From: Bifidobacterium ramosum
GTDB taxonomy: Bacteria; Actinomycetota; Actinomycetes; Actinomycetales; Bifidobacteriaceae
Length of the DNA: 64,000 nucleotides
Assembly (NCBI RefSeq): GCF_009299505.1
Contig: NZ_WBSM01000001.1
Coordinates: 496,001-560,000, forward strand
Direction of reading: 5' to 3'
The notes under the pieces are model-generated. The model was not told the DNA's origin and made no database searches. It worked only from the letters and a program-made list of their open reading frames with translations. Each line of letters opens with the position of its first letter. Position 1 is the first letter of the stretch. A program made the translations under genes and the position numbers. Positions 38,226-49,922 of this stretch are shown here, one piece after another.

Positions 38226-39419
38226 ATGGATCTTTATGAATACCAGGCCCGGGAACTGCTCGAGGAGCACGACATCCCCACGCCGAAGGCCATTTTCGCC
38301 CAGAACTCGCATGAGGTCGCCGAAGCGGCCGATCAGCTCGGCTATCCGTGCGTCATCAAGGCCCAGGTCAAGATCGGCCATCGCGGTCAGGCCGGCGGCG
38401 TCAAGCTCGCCCACAACCGCGACGAGGCCATCCTGCTCGCCGAAAGCATCCTGCCGATGACCATCCACGGCCACAAGGTGAACGGCGTGCTCGTCGCCGA
38501 GGCGAAGAACATCATCCACGAATACTACGTATCCATCTCCGTGGATCGTTCCTCCCGCGACTTCGACGTGTTGGCGACTGCCAACGGCGGCACCGAGGTC
38601 GAGGAGATCGCCAAGGAGCACCCGGAATCAGTCAAGCGCCTCCACATCGACGCGCTGGGCGACTTCGACCTCGAAGCCGCCACGAAGATGGCCGACAGCA
38701 TCGGCTTCTACCACGCGGACGGCGCACAGGCCGCGCAGATTCTGCTCAAGATGTGGCAGTGCTTCAAGGACAGCGACGCCACCCTCGTCGAGATCAACCC
38801 GCTCGCCAAGATCGGCGACCCGGACGACGAATCATCCAAATCGCTGTGCGCGCTGGACGCCAAGATCTCGCTTGACGGCAACGCCGCGTTCCGTCACGAC
38901 GGATGGCAGCGGTTCGCGGACAGCATCGAGGCCGATCCCTATGAGCTCAAGGCACAGGAGCATGGCCTCCACTACGTGCACCTGCACGGCGAGGTCGGCG
39001 TGATCGGCAACGGCGCCGGACTGGTCATGAGCTCGCTCGACGCCGTCTCCGGCGCCGGCAAGGAACAGAGGACCGGCATCAAGCCCGCCAACTTCCTCGA
39101 CATCGGCGGTGGTGCCTCCGCGGCCGTGATGTCGGACAGCCTGGGCATCGTGCTCTCCGACCCGCAGGTGCGGTCCGTGTTCGTCAACGTGTACGGCGGC
39201 ATCACCTCCTGTGAGCAGGTGGCCCGCGGCATCCTCGAGGCGCTGGACAAACTCGGTTCCGGCAAGCCCATCGTTGTGCGCTTCGACGGCAATGCGGCGG
39301 CCGAGGGTCTGAGCATCCTCGCCCAGGCCGACAACCCGAACCTGCACGTCGCCAAGACCATGGAAGAAGCCGCACAGCAGGCCGCCCGCCTTGCCGCTGA
39401 CGCAAAGGAGAACCACTGA
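38226..39419 (+). CDS. sucC: succinyl-CoA ligase, beta subunit
   Basis: 397 residues. ATP-grasp domain begins [18 protein letters not shown], with [19 protein letters not shown]; the CoA-ligase domain holds [43 protein letters not shown]. It overlaps sucD by one base (TGATG). The enzyme interconverts succinyl-CoA and succinate with substrate-level phosphorylation; in an organism with an incomplete TCA cycle it may serve biosynthesis. Confidence 0.97.
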   Translation: MDLYEYQARELLEEHDIPTPKAIFAQNSHEVAEAADQLGYPCVIKAQVKIGHRGQAGGVKLAHNRDEAILLAESILPMTIHGHKVNGVLVAEAKNIIHEYYVSISVDRSSRDFDVLATANGGTEVEEIAKEHPESVKRLHIDALGDFDLEAATKMADSIGFYHADGAQAAQILLKMWQCFKDSDATLVEINPLAKIGDPDDESSKSLCALDAKISLDGNAAFRHDGWQRFADSIEADPYELKAQEHGLHYVHLHGEVGVIGNGAGLVMSSLDAVSGAGKEQRTGIKPANFLDIGGGASAAVMSDSLGIVLSDPQVRSVFVNVYGGITSCEQVARGILEALDKLGSGKPIVVRFDGNAAAEGLSILAQADNPNLHVAKTMEEAAQQAARLAADAKENH

Positions 39420-40348
39420 TGGCATTGTTCATCGAAGACGGCGCGCCGGTCATCGTCCAGGGCATGACCGGCCATCAGGGCATGACCCACACCGCGCGCA
39501 TGCTCAAGGCCGGCACCAACATCGTCGGCGGCACCAACCCGCGCAAGGCCGGCACGGTCATCGATTTTCCGGGAGCCAATCCCGATGGCTCGGACGCGCG
39601 CATCCCGGTGTTCGCGACCTGCGCCGAAGCCCGCGAACGGACCGGCGCGAAGGCCAGCGTCGTCTTCGTGCCGCCGCGCTTTGCCAAGGATGCGGTCGTC
39701 GAGGCCATCGAGGCGGGCATCGAACTCATCGTGGTCATCACCGAAGGCATCCCGGTGGCCGACAGCGCCTATTTCGTCGAACTCGCCCTGCGCAAGGGCG
39801 TGCGCGTCGTCGGCCCGAACTGCCCGGGCCTGATGACGCTCGGCGCGACCCCGCAGTCGCATGGCGTGAATCTCGGCATCATTCCCGACGGCATCGTCGG
39901 TCGGGGCCCGCTCGGATTGGTCTCCAAATCCGGCACGCTCACCTACCAGCTCATGGGCGAACTGTCCGACATCGGCTTCACCGCATGCCTCGGCGCGGGC
40001 GGCGACCCGATCGTCGGCACCACGCTGCAGGAGGCGCTGGCCGCATTCGAGGCCGACGAACATACCAAGGCCGTCATGATGATCGGCGAGATCGGCGGCA
40101 GTGCCGAACAGGACGCCGCACGATGGGCAGCGGAACACATGACCAAGCCTGTCGTGGCCTACATCGCCGGATTCACCGCTCCCGAAGGCAAGCAGATGGG
40201 CCATGCCGGCGCCATCGTCTCCGGCGGCAAAGGCACCGCGCAGGACAAGAAGGAAACCCTGGAGGCCGTCGGCATCCGTGTGGGCAAGACGCCGAAGCAG
40301 GCCGCCGACATTATGCGCGACGTGCTGGCCGAACACGGGATCCTATGA
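39419..40348 (+). CDS. sucD: succinyl-CoA ligase, alpha subunit
   Basis: 309 residues. CoA-binding domain ([34 protein letters not shown]) and the active histidine in GGAGHAGAIV-like [66 protein letters not shown] is also conserved. It forms the SucCD dimer with the upstream gene; the downstream membrane protein gene overlaps its stop as ATGA. Confidence 0.97.
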   Translation: MALFIEDGAPVIVQGMTGHQGMTHTARMLKAGTNIVGGTNPRKAGTVIDFPGANPDGSDARIPVFATCAEARERTGAKASVVFVPPRFAKDAVVEAIEAGIELIVVITEGIPVADSAYFVELALRKGVRVVGPNCPGLMTLGATPQSHGVNLGIIPDGIVGRGPLGLVSKSGTLTYQLMGELSDIGFTACLGAGGDPIVGTTLQEALAAFEADEHTKAVMMIGEIGGSAEQDAARWAAEHMTKPVVAYIAGFTAPEGKQMGHAGAIVSGGKGTAQDKKETLEAVGIRVGKTPKQAADIMRDVLAEHGIL

Positions 40349-41748
40349 CCTCACGTATCACACCATGGCTGAAAGGCGTGGGCGTCGCCCTCGCCTCGAT
40401 GGCCGTCTTCGCCATAGCCATAGGCTGTTTTCTGGCGCTGATGCTGCTGGTCATCTCCATGGAGGAGGGCGGCGACAACCTGTCGGCATACACGATGTCG
40501 CTCACCGCGGCCGTGGTGCTGCTCAGTCAGGGCGTGGGATTCACCGTGGGGCCGGTCAATCTCACGTTGATGCCATTGCTGCTGACTCTGCTGCTCATTG
40601 CCGTGGTTCGTGCCTTCGCGCAGCGCTTGTCCTGCGGCGCCAAGGGCTATTGCTCGGGACTGGTCATCTGGCTGGTCCTCGACGCGCTGCTGCGTGACGG
40701 CACCAACGCCGGACTCGACGACGACCTGTGGCAGGTGCTCGCCAAGGGTGCTGTCGTCTTTTCGATCGGCTATCTGTTCGCCGCCGTACCCGTGTCACTG
40801 ACCGCCGCGCGACTGGTCGACCGCATTCGCGCCTCGATCTCCGAACGGCTTCGGCATACGCTCGTCGTCGGACTCGCCATCGGCGGTCTGCTTACCGCGG
40901 CATACCTGCTTGCCGGTCTGATCACCGTCATCGTTTGGATCGTGCGTGATTATCCAGCCATGATCACGCTGTTCGACAAGCTCGGCATGGAAACCGGATC
41001 GCGCATACTCACCACGATCGCCTGTATGGCATGGCTTCCCAATCTGTGCATCTGGACGGTCTCGTGGCTGTTCGGCGCCGGCTTTTCGATCGGCGACCTC
41101 GCCACGTTCACCCTGTGGTCCGGCCAATCCTCATCGTTGCCGGCCATCCCGGTCTTCGGCCTGTTGCCCGAAGCGCTCACCGACACCGTCGCCCGCATGG
41201 CCTGCATGAGTATCCCTCTGATCTGCGGCCTGCTCGTCGGCCTGATTGCCATGTGGGCTCGACGGGGATTCGCCGTGCGCGCCGGCGCACCTGACACAAC
41301 GATGGCGAACGCGAAGACCGTCATTCTGGACTTCGCCTATCCGGCCGGCGGATTCTGCCTGTCCTGCATCGCCGTATCCGTGATCTGGTCCCTGATCTTC
41401 ATGCTGTCGAACGGGGGACTGGGCAAGGAACGCCTTGCACGGCTCGGCGTCGACGTCATGAAGGCCACCCAGAGCATCGGCAGACCGACCGCGTTCGGAC
41501 TGCTGTCGTCATGGCTGCTCGCCTTGGTTGGCGTGGCGGCCGTTTTCGGGATACGCTGGGCTTCACGACGCATCCGTACGCGCGGCGGCGGGCCGAACAC
41601 GGCGACGCCGGACGACGCGGACACCGATCCTGCGGCGCATGACGCCGCGACATCCGTGCGGGAATCGCACATCACTACACCCAAGGAGGAACAGGATGAC
41701 GAACACGAACCGTCCGATACGACGGGCACTGGTATCCGTATTCCATAA
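40345..41748 (+). CDS. DUF6350 family integral membrane protein
   Basis: 467 residues from ATG 40345. About ten hydrophobic segments with a clear [24 protein letters not shown] motif and [22 protein letters not shown] in the middle. The C-terminal 60 residues are hydrophilic and threonine/aspartate-rich. Proteins of this type lie between sucD and purH in many actinobacteria; role unknown. The end overlaps purH by 53 nt, in another frame. Confidence 0.85.
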   Translation: MTSRITPWLKGVGVALASMAVFAIAIGCFLALMLLVISMEEGGDNLSAYTMSLTAAVVLLSQGVGFTVGPVNLTLMPLLLTLLLIAVVRAFAQRLSCGAKGYCSGLVIWLVLDALLRDGTNAGLDDDLWQVLAKGAVVFSIGYLFAAVPVSLTAARLVDRIRASISERLRHTLVVGLAIGGLLTAAYLLAGLITVIVWIVRDYPAMITLFDKLGMETGSRILTTIACMAWLPNLCIWTVSWLFGAGFSIGDLATFTLWSGQSSSLPAIPVFGLLPEALTDTVARMACMSIPLICGLLVGLIAMWARRGFAVRAGAPDTTMANAKTVILDFAYPAGGFCLSCIAVSVIWSLIFMLSNGGLGKERLARLGVDVMKATQSIGRPTAFGLLSSWLLALVGVAAVFGIRWASRRIRTRGGGPNTATPDDADTDPAAHDAATSVRESHITTPKEEQDDEHEPSDTTGTGIRIP

Positions 41749-43327
41749 GGAGGGGATCGAAGTCCTCGCCGACGCCTTCATCAAGGCCGGCGTCGAAGTG
41801 GTCTCCACCGGATCCACCGCCAAGAAGCTCGCCGAACTCGGCGTGAACGTGACCGAAGTGTCGCAGGTCACCGGCTTCCCCGAAAGCCTCGACGGTCGCG
41901 TCAAGACGCTCGACCCGCATATCCACGCCGGTATCCTCGCCGACATGACCAATCCCGATCACGTCGCCCAGCTCGAACAGCTCGGCATCAAGCCGTTCGA
42001 CCTCGTCGTCGTCAACCTGTACCCGTTCGCCGACACCGTGCGTTCGGGCGCCGACGAAGCCGCGACGATCGAGAAGATCGACATCGGCGGCCCGTCGATG
42101 GTCCGCGGTGCGGCGAAGAACAGCGCCACCGTGGCGATCGTCACCGATCCGGCCGACTACAGGCTCGTCGCCGAGCGCGTCGCCAACGGCGAAGGCTTCG
42201 ACCTCGCCGAGCGCCGCTGGCTGGCGGCCAAGGCGTTCGCCCACACCGCCGCGTACGACGCGACGATCAACGAGTGGACCGCCAAGCACTGGCCCAAGCC
42301 GGACAGCGTCGAGACCCCCGACACCGACGAAAACGGCAATGTCGTCAACGACGCCAAGTTCCCGGCCGCGTTCACCCGCACGTGGGATCGTGCGCATGTG
42401 CTGCGCTACGGCGAGAACCCGCACCAGCAGGCCGCCCTGTACATCGATCCGCTGCACCGCGACGGCTTCGCGCACGCCGAGCAGCTCGGCGGCAAGCCGA
42501 TGAGCTACAACAACTACGTGGACGCCGACGCCGCATGGCGCGCGGTGTGGGACTTCGCACCGCGCATCGCCGTCGCCGTCGTCAAGCACAACAACCCATG
42601 CGGTCTGGCCATCGGCGAAACCGCCGCGGAAGCCCACAAGAAGGCCCACGCGTGCGATCCGATGAGCGCCTACGGCGGCGTCATCGCCTGCAACAGCACC
42701 GTCACCCTCGAGATGGCGGAAAGCGTGCGCCCGATCTTCACCGAGGTCATCGTCGCCCCCGCCTACGAGCCGGAGGCCCTCGAACTGCTGCAGACCAAGA
42801 AGAAGAACCTGCGCATCCTCAAGGTGGCCGAACCGCCGAAGAGCCACACCCAGTTCCGCCAGATCGACGGCGGCCTGCTCGTGCAGGACACCGATCTGAT
42901 CGACGCGACCGGCGATGATCCGAACGCGTGGAAGCTCGTCGCGGGCGAGCCGGCCGATGCCGCCACGCTCAACGATCTGCTGTTCGCATGGCGCGCGATC
43001 CGCTGCGTCAAGTCGAACGCGATCCTGCTCGCGCACGACGAGGCGACCGTCGGCATCGGCATGGGCCAGGTCAACCGCGTCGACTCGTGCCATCTGGCCG
43101 TCGAACGTGCGAACACGCTGGCCGACGGTGCCGACCGCGCCACAGGTTCCGTGGCCGCCTCCGACGCGTTCTTCCCGTTCGCCGACGGCGCCGAGATCCT
43201 CATCAACGCCGGTGTCAAGGCCATCGTTCAGCCCGGTGGCTCCATCCGCGACGAAGAGGTCATCGAGGCCGCCAAGAAGGCCGGCGTGACCATGTACCTG
43301 ACCGGCACCCGTCACTTCTTCCACTGA
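41696..43327 (+). CDS. purH: bifunctional AICAR transformylase / IMP cyclohydrolase
   Basis: 543 residues from ATG 41696 behind AAGGAGGAACAGG. IMP cyclohydrolase domain ([67 protein letters not shown]), then AICAR transformylase with [13 protein letters not shown] and [39 protein letters not shown]. It does the last two steps of IMP synthesis. Confidence 0.98.
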   Translation: MTNTNRPIRRALVSVFHKEGIEVLADAFIKAGVEVVSTGSTAKKLAELGVNVTEVSQVTGFPESLDGRVKTLDPHIHAGILADMTNPDHVAQLEQLGIKPFDLVVVNLYPFADTVRSGADEAATIEKIDIGGPSMVRGAAKNSATVAIVTDPADYRLVAERVANGEGFDLAERRWLAAKAFAHTAAYDATINEWTAKHWPKPDSVETPDTDENGNVVNDAKFPAAFTRTWDRAHVLRYGENPHQQAALYIDPLHRDGFAHAEQLGGKPMSYNNYVDADAAWRAVWDFAPRIAVAVVKHNNPCGLAIGETAAEAHKKAHACDPMSAYGGVIACNSTVTLEMAESVRPIFTEVIVAPAYEPEALELLQTKKKNLRILKVAEPPKSHTQFRQIDGGLLVQDTDLIDATGDDPNAWKLVAGEPADAATLNDLLFAWRAIRCVKSNAILLAHDEATVGIGMGQVNRVDSCHLAVERANTLADGADRATGSVAASDAFFPFADGAEILINAGVKAIVQPGGSIRDEEVIEAAKKAGVTMYLTGTRHFFH

Positions 43328-43401
43328 CAGGCGACGGCGACCACCCACAACGGACCAACAATGATCCACAACGGACCACAACGACGACCGAGGAGGTAGA
43401 C

Positions 43402-43686
43402 ATGCACGATCATCCGTTCGTTTCCGAAGCGCACGAAGGCAAGCCGTGGTGCGAATGGCTCGTCGCCGTCGTCGTGGTCGTCGCGGTGGTCGTCGCCGTC
43501 CTCGGATACACGATGGCCGCAACCGTGATCATCGCGGTTGCGGCCATCATCACCGGGCTACTGCGCCTGATACTGCGCGAACGCAGCCCCTGGAAGGTAC
43601 GCTCAGTGGCGTTCGACTCCTTCATCGGCATCGCGCTGGGCATCGGACTGCTGGTCGTCTACTTCAGCATCTTCGGCCTCCACTGA
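43402..43686 (+). CDS. DUF3017 family membrane protein
   Basis: 94 residues from ATG 43402 behind GAGGAGG. Three hydrophobic helices: EWLVAVVVVVAVVVAVLGY, VIIAVAAIITGLLRLIL and FIGIALGIGLLVVYFSIF. Small DUF3017 proteins commonly follow purH in actinobacteria. Its 3' end is antisense to the end of the aquaporin gene (84 bp). Confidence 0.82.
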   Translation: MHDHPFVSEAHEGKPWCEWLVAVVVVVAVVVAVLGYTMAATVIIAVAAIITGLLRLILRERSPWKVRSVAFDSFIGIALGIGLLVVYFSIFGLH

Positions 43687-44610
43687 GCCGGTTGCATCGG
43701 AGGTCTCCGGCTCGACCGGAACCTGCTCGACGACATCATCGACGCCCTGTTCGGCATCCGCCGGCAGGGCGTTATTCGCGGCGCGCTTCTTCGCCACGGC
43801 ATCCTTCGCCATCTGCGCCACGATCAGCACCAGCGACACCACCGCGGCCGCCAGCACCGGGCACACCCAGAACACCCACAGCTGGCCGAGCGGCTCGGTG
43901 TTGAGCCCCTGGCCCTGCGCGAACACCGCGATGCCCGTGGCGCGGGCCGGGTTCAACGCCGCGCCGGTCACCGGATATGTGATCGCCGCGCCGACGCCGT
44001 AAGCGGCGCCCATCAGCAGTGCGTAATCGGCGGCCGGGCGCCCCTGTTCGTCCGTGGCATGCATCGCCGTGCCGACGATGATGATGCCGGCGACCACCTC
44101 CACGACGATCGCCATGACGATGCCGAAGCTGATGCCCACGGAATTGATCGTCGCGTAGGCGACGGAACCGTTGTCGTAGCCGTTCACGGCTGGCGTGAGC
44201 CACACCTTCACGGCGATGGAATCGGACGTCGGCATCAGCGCGCGCACCACGCCGGCCGCCGCCAGGGCGCCGATCACCTGCGCGACGATGTACGCCACGC
44301 CGTCAATCACACGGGTCTTCGACGCCAGCATCGACGCGACCGTCACCGCCGGGTTGAACTGGCCGCCGGAGATGCCGCCCAACATCGCCGTCACCACCGC
44401 ATACACCAGTGCCGTGCCCACCGCGACGAACGCCATGTTCGCCCCGTAGATCGAAGAGCCGAACGCGCACATTGCATAGATCGACACGCAGATCAGGAAG
44501 CTGCCGGCCAGTTCGGCCAGCACGCGGGCTACGAGCGACGGCGCAGCCATGGTCCCCTCATCCTGCACGTCACCGGACACGCGGCGCGCGTCCTGTACCA
44601 CATCATTCAT
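43603..44610 (-). CDS. aquaporin / glycerol facilitator family channel
   Basis: 335 residues from ATG 44610. Six membrane helices plus both NPA half-helices: FNPAVT at 85-90 and LNPARA at 219-224. The C-terminal about 70 residues form a long acidic tail (VEQVPVEPETSDATGSVEAEDAEVDDQQ) that runs antisense into the DUF3017 gene. Selectivity (water or glycerol) cannot be told from the sequence here. Monocistronic and divergent from the pseudouridine synthase gene. Confidence 0.92.
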   Translation of the reverse strand: MNDVVQDARRVSGDVQDEGTMAAPSLVARVLAELAGSFLICVSIYAMCAFGSSIYGANMAFVAVGTALVYAVVTAMLGGISGGQFNPAVTVASMLASKTRVIDGVAYIVAQVIGALAAAGVVRALMPTSDSIAVKVWLTPAVNGYDNGSVAYATINSVGISFGIVMAIVVEVVAGIIIVGTAMHATDEQGRPAADYALLMGAAYGVGAAITYPVTGAALNPARATGIAVFAQGQGLNTEPLGQLWVFWVCPVLAAAVVSLVLIVAQMAKDAVAKKRAANNALPADAEQGVDDVVEQVPVEPETSDATGSVEAEDAEVDDQQSDAQRDADEGVERH

Positions 44611-44815
44611 TATTTACCTCGTTCTGTCGTCGTCGCGGCCACAGCCGCCGAACGACTGCCATAGTACCAGCAGACCAGAGGTGCCGGTATAATAATCCCG
44701 TTTGCGAAGCCTCGGACGATCGATACGAACGACGGAACGAGGGCCGCAATCGGAACCATTGCACGATTCGCGTACCCGCATCGCGCGCGTACGCCAAGGC
44801 CACGTTGGGAGAACG

Positions 44816-45592
44816 ATGCCAAACGCATATTCCCGCGCCCAGAAAGCGCATTTCCATGACGATCAGAACGCCATCCGCCTGCAGAAGCTGCTTGCCCAGG
44901 CCGGATTCGGCTCCCGCCGCAAGTGCGAGGACATGATCACCGAAGGACGCGTCGAAGTCGACGGCGAGCTCGTCACCGAACTCGGCACGCGCGTCGACCC
45001 GCAGCGCCAGCAGATCCGCGTCGACGGATCGCGCGTGCGCATCAACCCGAACCACGTCACGCTGGCGCTCAACAAGCCCAAGCGCGTCCTGAGCGCGATG
45101 GAGGACCCGAAGGGCCGTTACACGCTGCGTGACATCGTCGGCGACAAATACGAGCGTATCTTCCACATGGGCCGTCTGGACTACGATTCGGAAGGCCTCA
45201 TCCTCATGACGAACGACGGCGAACTCAGCCAGCACGTCATGCACCCCAAGTACGAGGTCGAGAAGACCTACATCGCCACGCTCGAAGGCAAGATCAGCGG
45301 CACCGTGTGCCGTCGTCTCGTCACCACCGGCGTGCAGCTCGACGACGGCTGGATCAAGCTCGACCACTGCGCGATCATCGACTCGAACCGCGACACCACG
45401 ATCGTCAAGGTCGTGCTGCATTCGGGCAAGAACCGCATCGTGCGTCGCATCTTCGGTTCGATCGGCTTCCCGGTCAGGAGGCTCGTGCGCACGCAGATCG
45501 GTCCGATCAAGCTCGGCGAGATCAAGCCCGGCTCCTACCGCGTGCTGTCGCAGACCGAGGTCCGTTCCCTGTCGAAGGCGGTGGGCCTGTGA
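44816..45592 (+). CDS. RluB-type rRNA pseudouridine synthase
   Basis: 258 residues from ATG 44816. S4 RNA-binding domain ([30 protein letters not shown]), then the catalytic [28 protein letters not shown] with the essential Asp and [30 protein letters not shown]. It likely modifies a uridine in 23S rRNA helix 89/90. The stop overlaps the GTG of cmk-der, the usual order in actinobacteria. Confidence 0.93.
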   Translation: MPNAYSRAQKAHFHDDQNAIRLQKLLAQAGFGSRRKCEDMITEGRVEVDGELVTELGTRVDPQRQQIRVDGSRVRINPNHVTLALNKPKRVLSAMEDPKGRYTLRDIVGDKYERIFHMGRLDYDSEGLILMTNDGELSQHVMHPKYEVEKTYIATLEGKISGTVCRRLVTTGVQLDDGWIKLDHCAIIDSNRDTTIVKVVLHSGKNRIVRRIFGSIGFPVRRLVRTQIGPIKLGEIKPGSYRVLSQTEVRSLSKAVGL

Positions 45593-47751
45593 TCCGCGTA
45601 GCCATCGACGGCCCCGCCGGCGTGGGCAAGTCCTCCACGTCCAAGGCGCTGGCCAAGTATTACGGATTCGCCTACCTCGACACGGGCGCGATGTACCGCG
45701 CCTGCGCATGGTGGTGTCTCAAACAGGGCATCGACCTCGACGCCGAGACGGTCGACGAGCAGCTGATTACCGAGACGGTCGGCGAATTCTTCACCGGCGG
45801 CCACTTCGATATCACCGTCGACCCGGATGATTCGCGCGTCACCTGCGACGGCGAGGACATCAGCGAGGCCATCCGCTCGTCCGAGGTCTCCGCACACGTC
45901 TCTAAGGTGTCGGGCGTGATCCCGGTGCGCCACGTGCTCATCGCGGCCCAGCGTGCCACCATCGCGCGCGAGGCCGCCGCCGACTCGTTCTCCGAGGGCC
46001 GCGGCATCGTCGCGGAGGGCCGCGACATCACCACCGTCGTGGCCCCCGACGCGGAGGTGCGCGTGCTGCTCACCGCCCGCGAGGAAGTGCGTCAGGCGCG
46101 CCGCACCGGTCAGGCCGTCGCCGCGGCCTCGCACGACGGTGCCGGCAGCGGCATTGCGGTCGGCACCGAGGACGTGGCGGCCCGTGACAAGGCCGACGCC
46201 AAGGTCACGAGCTTCATGACCGCGGCGGACGGCGTGACCACGATCGACAATTCCGACATGGACTTCGAACAGACGCTCGACGCGCTGGTCGAACTCGTGG
46301 ACGCCGCCATCGAGGAGCAGGAATATCAGCAGTACGCTGCCAACCTCGAAGGCTACGACCTCGACGAGGCCGATGAGGCGCTGGTCGCCGGTATCGGCGC
46401 GGACGCGGCCACCCGCGAGGCCGGCCCCAAGCAGGTCGGCGTGCTCGCCGTCATCGGCCGGCCGAACGTCGGCAAATCCACGCTTGTCAACCGCATCCTC
46501 GGCCGTCGCGCCGCCGTCGTCGAGGACACGCCCGGCGTGACCCGCGACCGCGTCAGCTACGACGCGGAATGGTCCGGCATCGACTTCAAGCTCGTCGACA
46601 CCGGCGGCTGGGAGGCCGACGTCGAAGGCATCGACTCGGCGATCGCCTCGCAAGCGCAGGTCGCCGTGCAGCTGTCCGACGCGGTCGTCTTCGTCGTCGA
46701 CGGACAGGTCGGCCTGACCGACACCGACGAGCGCATCGTTAAGCTGCTGCGCGCCGCCGGCAAGCCGGTCACGCTCGCCGTCAACAAGATCGACGACGCG
46801 CCGAGCGAATACCTGGCCGCCGAATTCTGGAAGCTCGGTCTCGGTGAACCGCATGCGATCTCCGCCATGCACGGTCGCGGCGTCGGCGATCTGCTGGATG
46901 CGGCGCTCGACGCGTTGCAGCAGGCCGACAAGACGTCCGGATTCCTCACCCCGGGCCATCTGCGCCGTGTCGCGCTCGTCGGCCGGCCGAACGTCGGCAA
47001 GTCGTCGCTGCTCAACCAGCTGGCGCACGAGGATCGCGCGGTCGTCAACGATCTGGCCGGCACCACGCGCGACCCGGTCGATGAAATCGTGCGGGTCGAC
47101 GGCGAGGACTGGCTGTTCATCGACACGGCCGGCATCAAACGCCGCCTGCACAAGCTGTCCGGCGCGGAATACTATTCGTCGCTGCGCACGCAGGCCGCGA
47201 TCGAACGTTCCGAGCTGGCGCTCGTGCTGTTCGACGCGTCCCAGCCGATCTCCGACCAGGATCTCAAGGTGATGAGCTCCGCCGTGGACGCGGGCCGCGC
47301 GATCGTGCTCGTGTTCAACAAGTGGGATCTCATGGACGAATTCGACCGCCAGCGCATGGAGCGCCTGTGGAAGACCGAATTCGAGCGTGTGACGTGGGCC
47401 TCGCGCGTGAATCTGTCCGCCAAGACCGGATGGCACACGAATCGTCTGGCCCGCGCGATGCGCGAGGCGCTCGAATCGTGGGACAAGCGCATCCCCACCG
47501 GCAAGCTCAACGCGTTCCTCGGCCAGATTCAGGCCGCGCATCCGCATCCGCTGCGTGGCGGCAAGCAGCCGCGCATCCTGTTCGCCACGCAGGCGTCGAC
47601 ACGCCCGCCGCGGTTCGTGATCTTCGCCACAGGCTTCCTCGAGCACGGCTACCGCCGCTTCATCGAGCGGTCGCTGCGCGAGGAATTCGGCTTCGAGGGC
47701 TCGCCGATCCAGATCTCGGTGAACATCCGCGAGAAGAAGAAGCGCAAGTAG
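45589..47751 (+). CDS. fused cytidylate kinase - GTPase Der
   Basis: 720 residues from GTG 45589, overlapping the previous stop. Residues 1-240 are cytidylate kinase with P-loop GPAGVGKSS (8-16), [16 protein letters not shown], and [20 protein letters not shown]. From about 285 it is Der/EngA: two GTPase domains with [10 protein letters not shown] near 290 and [10 protein letters not shown] near 465, [23 protein letters not shown], and a KH-like C-terminal domain. It thus joins CMP/dCMP phosphorylation with 50S ribosome assembly. Fusion of the two adjacent genes is seen in bifidobacteria. Confidence 0.96.
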   Translation: MIRVAIDGPAGVGKSSTSKALAKYYGFAYLDTGAMYRACAWWCLKQGIDLDAETVDEQLITETVGEFFTGGHFDITVDPDDSRVTCDGEDISEAIRSSEVSAHVSKVSGVIPVRHVLIAAQRATIAREAAADSFSEGRGIVAEGRDITTVVAPDAEVRVLLTAREEVRQARRTGQAVAAASHDGAGSGIAVGTEDVAARDKADAKVTSFMTAADGVTTIDNSDMDFEQTLDALVELVDAAIEEQEYQQYAANLEGYDLDEADEALVAGIGADAATREAGPKQVGVLAVIGRPNVGKSTLVNRILGRRAAVVEDTPGVTRDRVSYDAEWSGIDFKLVDTGGWEADVEGIDSAIASQAQVAVQLSDAVVFVVDGQVGLTDTDERIVKLLRAAGKPVTLAVNKIDDAPSEYLAAEFWKLGLGEPHAISAMHGRGVGDLLDAALDALQQADKTSGFLTPGHLRRVALVGRPNVGKSSLLNQLAHEDRAVVNDLAGTTRDPVDEIVRVDGEDWLFIDTAGIKRRLHKLSGAEYYSSLRTQAAIERSELALVLFDASQPISDQDLKVMSSAVDAGRAIVLVFNKWDLMDEFDRQRMERLWKTEFERVTWASRVNLSAKTGWHTNRLARAMREALESWDKRIPTGKLNAFLGQIQAAHPHPLRGGKQPRILFATQASTRPPRFVIFATGFLEHGYRRFIERSLREEFGFEGSPIQISVNIREKKKRK

Positions 47752-48025
47752 GAGCGTCTCCCGTTGCATCCGTCGACCAGCCAGCGGGCATGCAGCCGAT
47801 ACGATCGCGTAATCGGCTGTATGTCCGCTGGCTGTTGTTGCATCTCCGCTTGTTTCGCAGCGAGTGTAGTCGTGCGCATTTGCGATATGCGGTGTATGAC
47901 TCTGTCTGTTCGTCTACTTTTTTCCAACGGACATACAGCCGATTGGGTGGGACTTATCGGCTGTATGTCCGTTAAGGAGAATGGGTATACAGGTTCAGTT
48001 CCGATACTGATGAATCCTACGAAAA
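47752..48025. repeat. convergent intergenic region with two related hairpins
   Basis: No gene is visible. Hairpin A: arms 47779-47800 and 47812-47833 with two mismatches. Hairpin B: perfect 18-bp arms 47926-47943 and 47956-47973. Both share the core ACATACAGCCGAT/ATCGGCTGTATGT (first base altered in A), and the same family is found at 56237-56409. The DNA between is AT-richer than the surrounding genes. Confidence 0.85.
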
Positions 48026-48054
48026 AAGGCGGAATTCCAACGAAATTCCGCCTT
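48026..48054 (-). terminator. terminator of tRNA-Pro
   Basis: AAGGCGGAATT (48026-48036) pairs with AATTCCGCCTT (48044-48054). On the minus strand the stem is followed by TTTT, right after the tRNA-Pro gene. Confidence 0.85.
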
Positions 48055-48059
48055 ATCCG

Positions 48060-48133
<74 letters not shown>

Positions 48134-48344
48134 AACGGCGCAAAAGCACCGAGTAGATAAATTACCACAGGGTTGCGAAAACGCAAAACCGACGTGTCGC
48201 GACGTGACAGTTCCGGCACGTCGTTACCGAGAATTCACCCTTTCAACCCGCCGGACGGGGGTAGAATCGGATAAATATCGGCTAGACTGACATACGTTTG
48301 ACAACGACACGAAAAAGATATGGAAGATAGGAAAGGACCGCACC

Positions 48345-49772
48345 GTGACTGATGTGTTCGATCTCTCCGCACGCAAGATGCACGACAACGGCATGAGCGA
48401 CGTCGCCATCGCCCAGTTCAAGCGTCTGTACGACGTGTGGCGCAACGAGGAGGCCAGCAGCTGGATTCGCGAGGCCGATGTCGAACCGCTGACCGGCGTG
48501 CCGAGCTTCCACGACGTCTATGAGACGATCGACCACGACGAGGCGGTGCACGCCTTCGCGAAGACGGCGTTCCTCAAGCTCAACGGCGGCCTGGGCACCT
48601 CGATGGGCCTCGCCTGTGCCAAGTCGCTGCTGCCGGTGCGCCGCCACAAGGCGAAGCAGGTGCGCTTCATCGACATCATCCTCGGCCAGGTGCTCACCAC
48701 CCGCGCCCGGCTCGGCGTGCCGCTGCCGTTGACGCTCATGAACTCGTTCCGCACCTCCGCCGACACGATGAAGGTGCTGCACCGCAACCGCAAGTTCCAT
48801 CAGACCGACATCCCGATGGAGATCATCCAGCATCAGGAACCGAAGATCGTCGCCGCCACCGGCGAACCGGTCTCGTTCCCGGCCAACCCCGAACTCGAAT
48901 GGTGCCCGCCGGGCCACGGCGACCTGTTCTCCACGATCTGGGAGTCCGGCCTGCTCGACACGCTTGAGGAGCACGGGTTCAAGTACCTGTTCATCTCCAA
49001 CTCCGACAATCTCGGCGCACGTCCGTCGCGCACGCTCGCCCAGCACTTCGAGAACACGGGCGCCCCGTTCATGATCGAGGTCGCCACGCGTACGTACGCC
49101 GACCGCAAGGGCGGCCACATCGTGCGCGACAAGGCCACCGGCCGTCTCATGCTGCGCGAGATGAGTCAGGTACACCCCGACGACAAGGCGTGCGCGCAGG
49201 ACATCGCCAAGCACCCGTACTTCAATACGAACAGCATCTGGGTGCGCATCGACGCGCTCAAGGCCAAGCTCGCCGAATACGACGGCGTGTTGCCACTGCC
49301 GGTCATCCGCAACCAGAAGACCGTGGATCCGACCGATCCCGAGTCGACGCCGGTGATCCAGCTGGAGACGGCGATGGGCGCGGCCGTGTCGCTGTTCGAG
49401 GGCGCGATCTGCGTGCAGGTCGACCGCATGCGCTTCCTGCCGGTCAAGACCACCGACGACCTGTTCATCATGCGTTCCGATCGTTTCCATCTCACCGACT
49501 CGTACGAGATGGAGGACGGCAACTACATCTTCCCGAACGTGACGCTCGATCCGCGCTATTACAAGACGATCGCCGACTTCGACGAGCGGTTCCCGTACGG
49601 CGTGCCGTCGCTGGCCGCCGCGAACTCGGTGACGATCGACGGAGACTGGACGTTCGGCCGCGATGTGATCATGTTCTCGGATGCGAAGCTGGTCGATCAG
49701 GGCGAACCGAGCTACGTGCCGAACGGCGAATACGTTGGACCGCAAGGCATCGAGCCGGACGATTGGGTCTGA
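48345..49772 (+). CDS. UTP-glucose-1-phosphate uridylyltransferase, UDPGP family
   Basis: 475 residues from GTG 48345. AFLKLNGGLGTSMGLACAKSLLPVR is the nucleotide-binding loop; EWCPPGHGDLFSTIWESG and LFISNSDNLGARPS hold sugar-nucleotide and metal-binding residues; the end of the protein is a left-handed beta-helix type region. This is the eukaryote-like UDPGP family, distinct from bacterial GalU. In bifidobacteria such an enzyme supplies UDP-glucose to the galactose/lacto-N-biose pathway. An alternative substrate preference cannot be excluded from sequence. Confidence 0.94.
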   Translation: MTDVFDLSARKMHDNGMSDVAIAQFKRLYDVWRNEEASSWIREADVEPLTGVPSFHDVYETIDHDEAVHAFAKTAFLKLNGGLGTSMGLACAKSLLPVRRHKAKQVRFIDIILGQVLTTRARLGVPLPLTLMNSFRTSADTMKVLHRNRKFHQTDIPMEIIQHQEPKIVAATGEPVSFPANPELEWCPPGHGDLFSTIWESGLLDTLEEHGFKYLFISNSDNLGARPSRTLAQHFENTGAPFMIEVATRTYADRKGGHIVRDKATGRLMLREMSQVHPDDKACAQDIAKHPYFNTNSIWVRIDALKAKLAEYDGVLPLPVIRNQKTVDPTDPESTPVIQLETAMGAAVSLFEGAICVQVDRMRFLPVKTTDDLFIMRSDRFHLTDSYEMEDGNYIFPNVTLDPRYYKTIADFDERFPYGVPSLAAANSVTIDGDWTFGRDVIMFSDAKLVDQGEPSYVPNGEYVGPQGIEPDDWV

Positions 49773-49922
49773 TCCGACGGGCGGATTGTTCCGCCTCACG
49801 GAAAAAGAGCGGGCTTTTTTCGAGAAAATGACGTCGATGCCGCAAATTGCCTCTAATATAGAGTGAGGTGCCGGTCATTCGGCGCACACTTATAACGAAA
49901 CGTTAACGATACGTGAGGACTA

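Noticed and set aside
45535-47769. Long open frame antisense to cmk-der
   Set aside because: GC-rich third positions keep the antisense frame open; the plus-strand product has all family motifs and the antisense translation has none.
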